This document shows, in pieces, positions 35,252-38,984 of a DNA stretch of 38,984 bases. Each line of letters opens with the position of its first letter. Position 1 is the first letter of the stretch. The DNA comes from Acidimicrobiia bacterium (lineage in GTDB: Bacteria > Actinomycetota > Acidimicrobiia > Spongiisociales > ZC4RG35): NCBI GenBank assembly GCA_015488325.1, contig WFOA01000013.1, positions 1 to 38,984 of the forward strand. Direction: 5' to 3'. The notes below the pieces were generated by a model. It worked only from the letters and a program-made list of their open reading frames with translations. It searched no databases and was not told the DNA's origin. The translations under genes and the position numbers were made by a program.

Positions 35252-36680
35252 GGCGTCGCTCCTCGACGACGGATACGGCCTGTCGGAGCGCGACGGTGCG
35301 TGCCGGCGGGTCCCGACGGGCGAGGGCGACGGCGACGATGCCGTCCCGCTGTCGCTCGAACAGCTCCCCCACCACGGCGACGAGGCGGGCACGCGCCGAA
35401 CGTCCACGCCGGTCGGTTCCCCCCGGTTCGGTGAGGGCGGCGAACGCCGACCGTTCGACCGACGAGCGGGTCCACCGCCGGGACCGGTCCGCCACGTCGG
35501 CCAGGTCGTCGAGCCAGACATCGACCGCCCGGCGGACCTCGGCGGTCCCCACCCCGGGCACCGGAACCAACTCGTCGCCGCCCGGATGCCGGGACCACGC
35601 CGCCTCCGTCGCTCGGCGGGCTGCGGCCAACCGGGCCGCCACGGCCCGGACCAGCTCTTCGGACCATCGGACCGCCCCGACGTCGGAGGCCGACCCCATC
35701 TGCACCGACGTCCCGTGGCCGACCGCTTCGGGACGTACGAGGTCGGCGCCTTCGAGATCCAGAACGAGGTCTTCGAGATGGGCTTCGTGGACTTTGGCGA
35801 CGATCGAGACCAGCTCCTCCGAGGTCGCCTGGTGCTGTTCCAAAGCCGCCAGCAACCGCCGGCCCCCGGCGACCACCTCCTCCAGGGTGGCGGCGAAGGC
35901 GGCGTCGACGAACTCCCGGCGGTCTCGTGCGACGCCTTCGAGCAGTGAGGCGAGCCGACGAAGCGACGGCCGCGGGAGCAGCCGTTCATCCCCCTGGAGC
36001 CGCTGTTCTTGGATCTCGACGATCCCCCCGAGGGGGACGACCCCGGCACGGTCGAGGAGACGAGCCAGGTCGCTGCGGACCGCCTGGGTGCGTCGGCTCA
36101 TCCGGTTGAGCACCACCATGAGCGCCATGCCTCGCCGTCGCAGCCGTTCGAGCATCTCCCAGGGGGCGGCGTCGGCGTACCGCTGGGGGGTGGTGACGAA
36201 CATCGCCAGGTCCGCCCGGTCGACCACCGCCTCGGCGATCCGACGGTGGCCGCTGACCTGGGAGTCGATGTCGGGGGTGTCCACCACCGTCAGGCCCCGC
36301 AGCAGCGGGTGGTCGTCGAGACGGGTGTCGACCGACAGGTCCTCGAGGTCGGGAAGCTGGGGTGAGTCCCGATGTCGCCAGACGACGGGGCGGCCCGTCG
36401 TCGGCCTCAGCACCCCCGCCGGGCTGATCACCGCTCCGGCCAGGCTGTTCACCAGCGTCGACTTGCCCCCTCCGGTCGGTCCGACCACCGCCACGGTGAC
36501 GGGGGCATCTCCGGACACGAGACGCGGCATCAGGTACCGCCGGACGACCTGCACGGTCCGATCCCGGAGCGCACGGTCCGCCGGCTGGGTGGGGCCCGCC
36601 AGGTCGAAACGGAGGGCGGCTGCGGCGTCGGCGAGAGCGTCGAGGGCCGCCCCGAGGTTCGGTGCGTTCGAGATCGACAC
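35235..36680 (-). CDS. Dynamin/Era-like GTPase (first of a tandem pair)
   Basis: VTVAVVGPTGGGKSTLVNSLAGAVISPAGVLRPTTGRPVVW (G1/G2), LTVVDTPDIDS (G3), MALMVVLNRMSRRT (G4 position). GTG start at 36680 (VSISNAPNLGAALD) preferred. Confidence 0.8.
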   Translation of the reverse strand: MSISNAPNLGAALDALADAAAALRFDLAGPTQPADRALRDRTVQVVRRYLMPRLVSGDAPVTVAVVGPTGGGKSTLVNSLAGAVISPAGVLRPTTGRPVVWRHRDSPQLPDLEDLSVDTRLDDHPLLRGLTVVDTPDIDSQVSGHRRIAEAVVDRADLAMFVTTPQRYADAAPWEMLERLRRRGMALMVVLNRMSRRTQAVRSDLARLLDRAGVVPLGGIVEIQEQRLQGDERLLPRPSLRRLASLLEGVARDRREFVDAAFAATLEEVVAGGRRLLAALEQHQATSEELVSIVAKVHEAHLEDLVLDLEGADLVRPEAVGHGTSVQMGSASDVGAVRWSEELVRAVAARLAAARRATEAAWSRHPGGDELVPVPGVGTAEVRRAVDVWLDDLADVADRSRRWTRSSVERSAFAALTEPGGTDRRGRSARARLVAVVGELFERQRDGIVAVALARRDPPARTVALRQAVSVVEERRRAGSV

Positions 36681-36810
36681 GGGAGGGGATTGTCGCACAC
36701 CGGCGAGATGACGGTCGGCCGGAGCGTCGGCTGCGTTCCCGGGATGCCTCCGGGCGGTTCGCCTCCCACCGATCCCGGTGACCGATACCGACGAACGGCT
36801 CGGGTCGGCT

Positions 36811-37599
36811 TCAGCCGGGTCGGGGACCTGCACGGTCGATGATCGACGCGGCCGACCTCCCTTCGGGGCAGGTGTCGAGGACCGGACAGTACCGGCACCA
36901 TGGTCCCGCCTCACGCCGGAGGTCCGACCCTCGCTGCCAGGCCCGGCGCACCTCCCCCACCAGCCGTGACACCGCCTCGGCGACCCGGGTGAGGCCTTCG
37001 ACGGTCGGCCGGGCCTCGTAGCGTTCTCCCGTCCTCACCGACAGCGCCTCCACCACCTGCGGTGCCCGGCCCCGCTCCAGGGCCCAGGTGAGGGCGTAGA
37101 AGTCGAGCTGATCCGCCGGGTCGCCGAGGCCTCCCGTCTTCCAGTCGACCAGGCGCACCCCCGTGGGGTCTTCGAACACGGCGTCGACGGCGCCGACCAG
37201 GGTCACCCCGGTGGCGGGTTCCGCCGACACCGACACCTCCACCCCTTCGGGACGTCCCGTCGCGAGGCGTCGGAACCGGCGGTAGAGGTCTCCGACCTCG
37301 TCGATGACCTCCCGGAGCTGGGAGGGCCGCAGACCCAGGTCGGACATCTTCGGGTTGAGGGCGGCGCCGATCTCTTCACGACATACCTGTTCGAGCATGG
37401 GGTCTTCGACCGGGCCCCGTAGGAGATGACGGGCGAACACCCTGTGAGCCAAGGCTCCCACGAAGCCGTGCCGGGTCTCCGGCCCGTAGTGGCCGTCGAG
37501 GCGCGCCCGGGCCGATTCGGGGCAGCGCCGCCAGGTGACGAACGTGGTCGCCGACACCTTGACGGGGTCGCCCGGGGGCGGCGACGGGAACGGAATCAT
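36811..37599 (-). CDS. PD-(D/E)XK nuclease superfamily protein (RecB/Cas4-like) with putative Fe-S cluster cysteines
   Basis: FVTWRRCPESARARLDG; GFVGALAHRVFARHLL; LVGAVDAVFEDPTGVRLVDWKTG (D-x(n)-DxK); CRYCPVLDTC. Confidence 0.88.
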   Translation of the reverse strand: MIPFPSPPPGDPVKVSATTFVTWRRCPESARARLDGHYGPETRHGFVGALAHRVFARHLLRGPVEDPMLEQVCREEIGAALNPKMSDLGLRPSQLREVIDEVGDLYRRFRRLATGRPEGVEVSVSAEPATGVTLVGAVDAVFEDPTGVRLVDWKTGGLGDPADQLDFYALTWALERGRAPQVVEALSVRTGERYEARPTVEGLTRVAEAVSRLVGEVRRAWQRGSDLRREAGPWCRYCPVLDTCPEGRSAASIIDRAGPRPG

Positions 37600-37695
37600 C
37601 GGTCCGATCCTACGGTGCGCCCCCGGCGATCGGGAAGGTGATTTGTGACAGAACCCTTTGGGCGTAGACTTCCCGCCCCCAGGGATCGTCTATCC

Positions 37696-38984
37696 ATGTC
37701 CCGCCTGAACGGCATCCTGTCCAAGAGTCTCGTAGGGATCGCCGCGGCCCTGCTCCTGGTCGTGGGCGGTTTCGTCGTGTCCAGGGCCCTGTCGTCCGGG
37801 GAGGTGATCGCCCGGGTGACGGTCGGATCCACCGACCTCGCCGGCCTCTCCCGTGACGAAGCCATCGCCGCCGTCGTCGCCTACGAGGATCTCCTCACCA
37901 CCACCCCGGCTCGGTTCATCGTCGACGGCGCCGAGGTGGTCCTCGACCCGGTCCAAGTCCGCTTCGACCTCGACGAGGAGGCGATGGTCGACCAGGCGAT
38001 GACCTTCGGCCGCGAAGGCAACATCTCCGAACAGTTCCGCTGGTGGCTCACCCACTTCTTCCGAACCGAGACCCTCCCGGTCGTCGGATCGATCGACGAA
38101 GCGGCCCTCGATCAGGTCCTCGAGGTGTGGGACGCCGACGTCGTCGGAGACCCTCCCTTCGATGGTGCCGTCGAGATCGAAGGGACGCGGGCGGTGGCCC
38201 GCTACCCGCAACCGGGACGCATGGTGGACCGCAGCGCCGCCGCCGATCTGATCCTCGCGCAGCTCGTCACCGAGGACCGTGTCCCCGTCGAGCTGCCCAT
38301 CGTCCACGCCGCCCCCCGCCTCACCGACGCCGACGTCGACGCCGCCGTCGCCGAAGCGAACCTGTGGCTGTCGGCCCCGGTGACGCTGGTGTCGGCCGAG
38401 GGGAACCCGACGGTGGAGTTCTCCGTCGCCGACATCGCCCGGGCGCTCCGGTCCGAGACCCGGGACGGGCGCATCGAGCTGTCCCTCGACACCGAGGAGG
38501 TCGCCCGTCGGCTCGAGGCCCTCCGGGACGAGATCGAATCCCCGCCGGTCGACGCCCGCCTCGAGGTCGTCGGATACGACGTGGTGGTGGTAGCCGGACG
38601 TCCCGGCACCCTCATCGACCCCGAAGAGACCGCCCGCAACCTGGCGATCGCCGCCGGGACCGCGTCGCGGCGGGGCGTCCTTCCCTTCGAAGAGGGTGCT
38701 CCACCCGAGGTCACCGCCGAAGAGCTCGAGGCCCTCGGCATCAAACATCTGGTGTCGGCCTTCACGACCTACCACCCCTGCTGCCAGCCGCGGGTGAACA
38801 ACATCCAGCTCTTCGCCGACATCGTCAACGGTGCCATCGTCATGCCCGGCGAGACCTTCGAGCTCAACGAGTACGTCGGCGAACGGACGGCCGAACGCGG
38901 GTTCGTCCCCGCCGGCACGATCATCGGTGGGGAGCTGGTGGACACGGTGGGAGGCGGCGTCAGCCAGTTCGCCACCACCTTCTA
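37696..38984 (+). CDS. VanW family protein (PG-binding/YoaR-like + VanW), partial (3' end beyond window)
   Basis: N-terminal TM segment; repeated YoaR-like domains (ADIARAL..., PPVDARLEV); FTTYHPCCQPRVNNIQLFADIVNGAIVMPGETFELNEYVGERTAERGFVPAGTIIGGELVDTVGGGVSQFATT. Confidence 0.92.
   Translation, partial: MSRLNGILSKSLVGIAAALLLVVGGFVVSRALSSGEVIARVTVGSTDLAGLSRDEAIAAVVAYEDLLTTTPARFIVDGAEVVLDPVQVRFDLDEEAMVDQAMTFGREGNISEQFRWWLTHFFRTETLPVVGSIDEAALDQVLEVWDADVVGDPPFDGAVEIEGTRAVARYPQPGRMVDRSAAADLILAQLVTEDRVPVELPIVHAAPRLTDADVDAAVAEANLWLSAPVTLVSAEGNPTVEFSVADIARALRSETRDGRIELSLDTEEVARRLEALRDEIESPPVDARLEVVGYDVVVVAGRPGTLIDPEETARNLAIAAGTASRRGVLPFEEGAPPEVTAEELEALGIKHLVSAFTTYHPCCQPRVNNIQLFADIVNGAIVMPGETFELNEYVGERTAERGFVPAGTIIGGELVDTVGGGVSQFATTF

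Noticed and set aside
1-38984. Mobile element, prophage or defence island
   Set aside because: No integrase, transposase, phage structural or restriction-modification genes recognised; gene content is housekeeping and metabolic. The DUF222-HNH gene is the only mobile-like element and is not sufficient.

Overview
High-GC bacterial window, probably actinobacterial (Acidimicrobiia-like by codon bias and gene content; this is an inference). It is a normal protein-coding chromosomal segment with about 28 genes and no rRNA, tRNA, CRISPR, prophage or transposase that I could recognise. The window starts inside gcvP (- strand), which is preceded by a tandem glycine riboswitch, and ends inside a vanW-family gene. 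Most notable: (1) a four-gene mannosylglycerate cluster (GH63 glycosylglycerate hydrolase, GT55 mannosyl-3-phosphoglycerate synthase, its HAD phosphatase, and a GT78-like one-step mannosylglycerate synthase), so both known MG routes plus a degradative enzyme sit together; (2) an overlapping sbcD-sbcC-nurA-like operon with a HerA-like ATPase in the same window, an archaeal-style DNA end-processing set; (3) a 6C-type small RNA behind a promoter containing two perfect palindromes; (4) a 15-bp perfect hairpin that buries the Shine-Dalgarno of an aminotransferase gene; (5) a LEA-like protein made of 54-bp tandem repeats; (6) a 22-bp tandem repeat array that appears to copy the 3' end of a DsbA-like gene; (7) two UMF1-type MFS paralogs sharing an 87-nt identical inverted segment; (8) an ADP-ribosylglycohydrolase homolog and an MDR dehydrogenase that both seem to lack catalytic metal ligands; (9) twin dynamin-like GTPases. 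All product calls come from reading the sequence and remembered family motifs. No database search was run.
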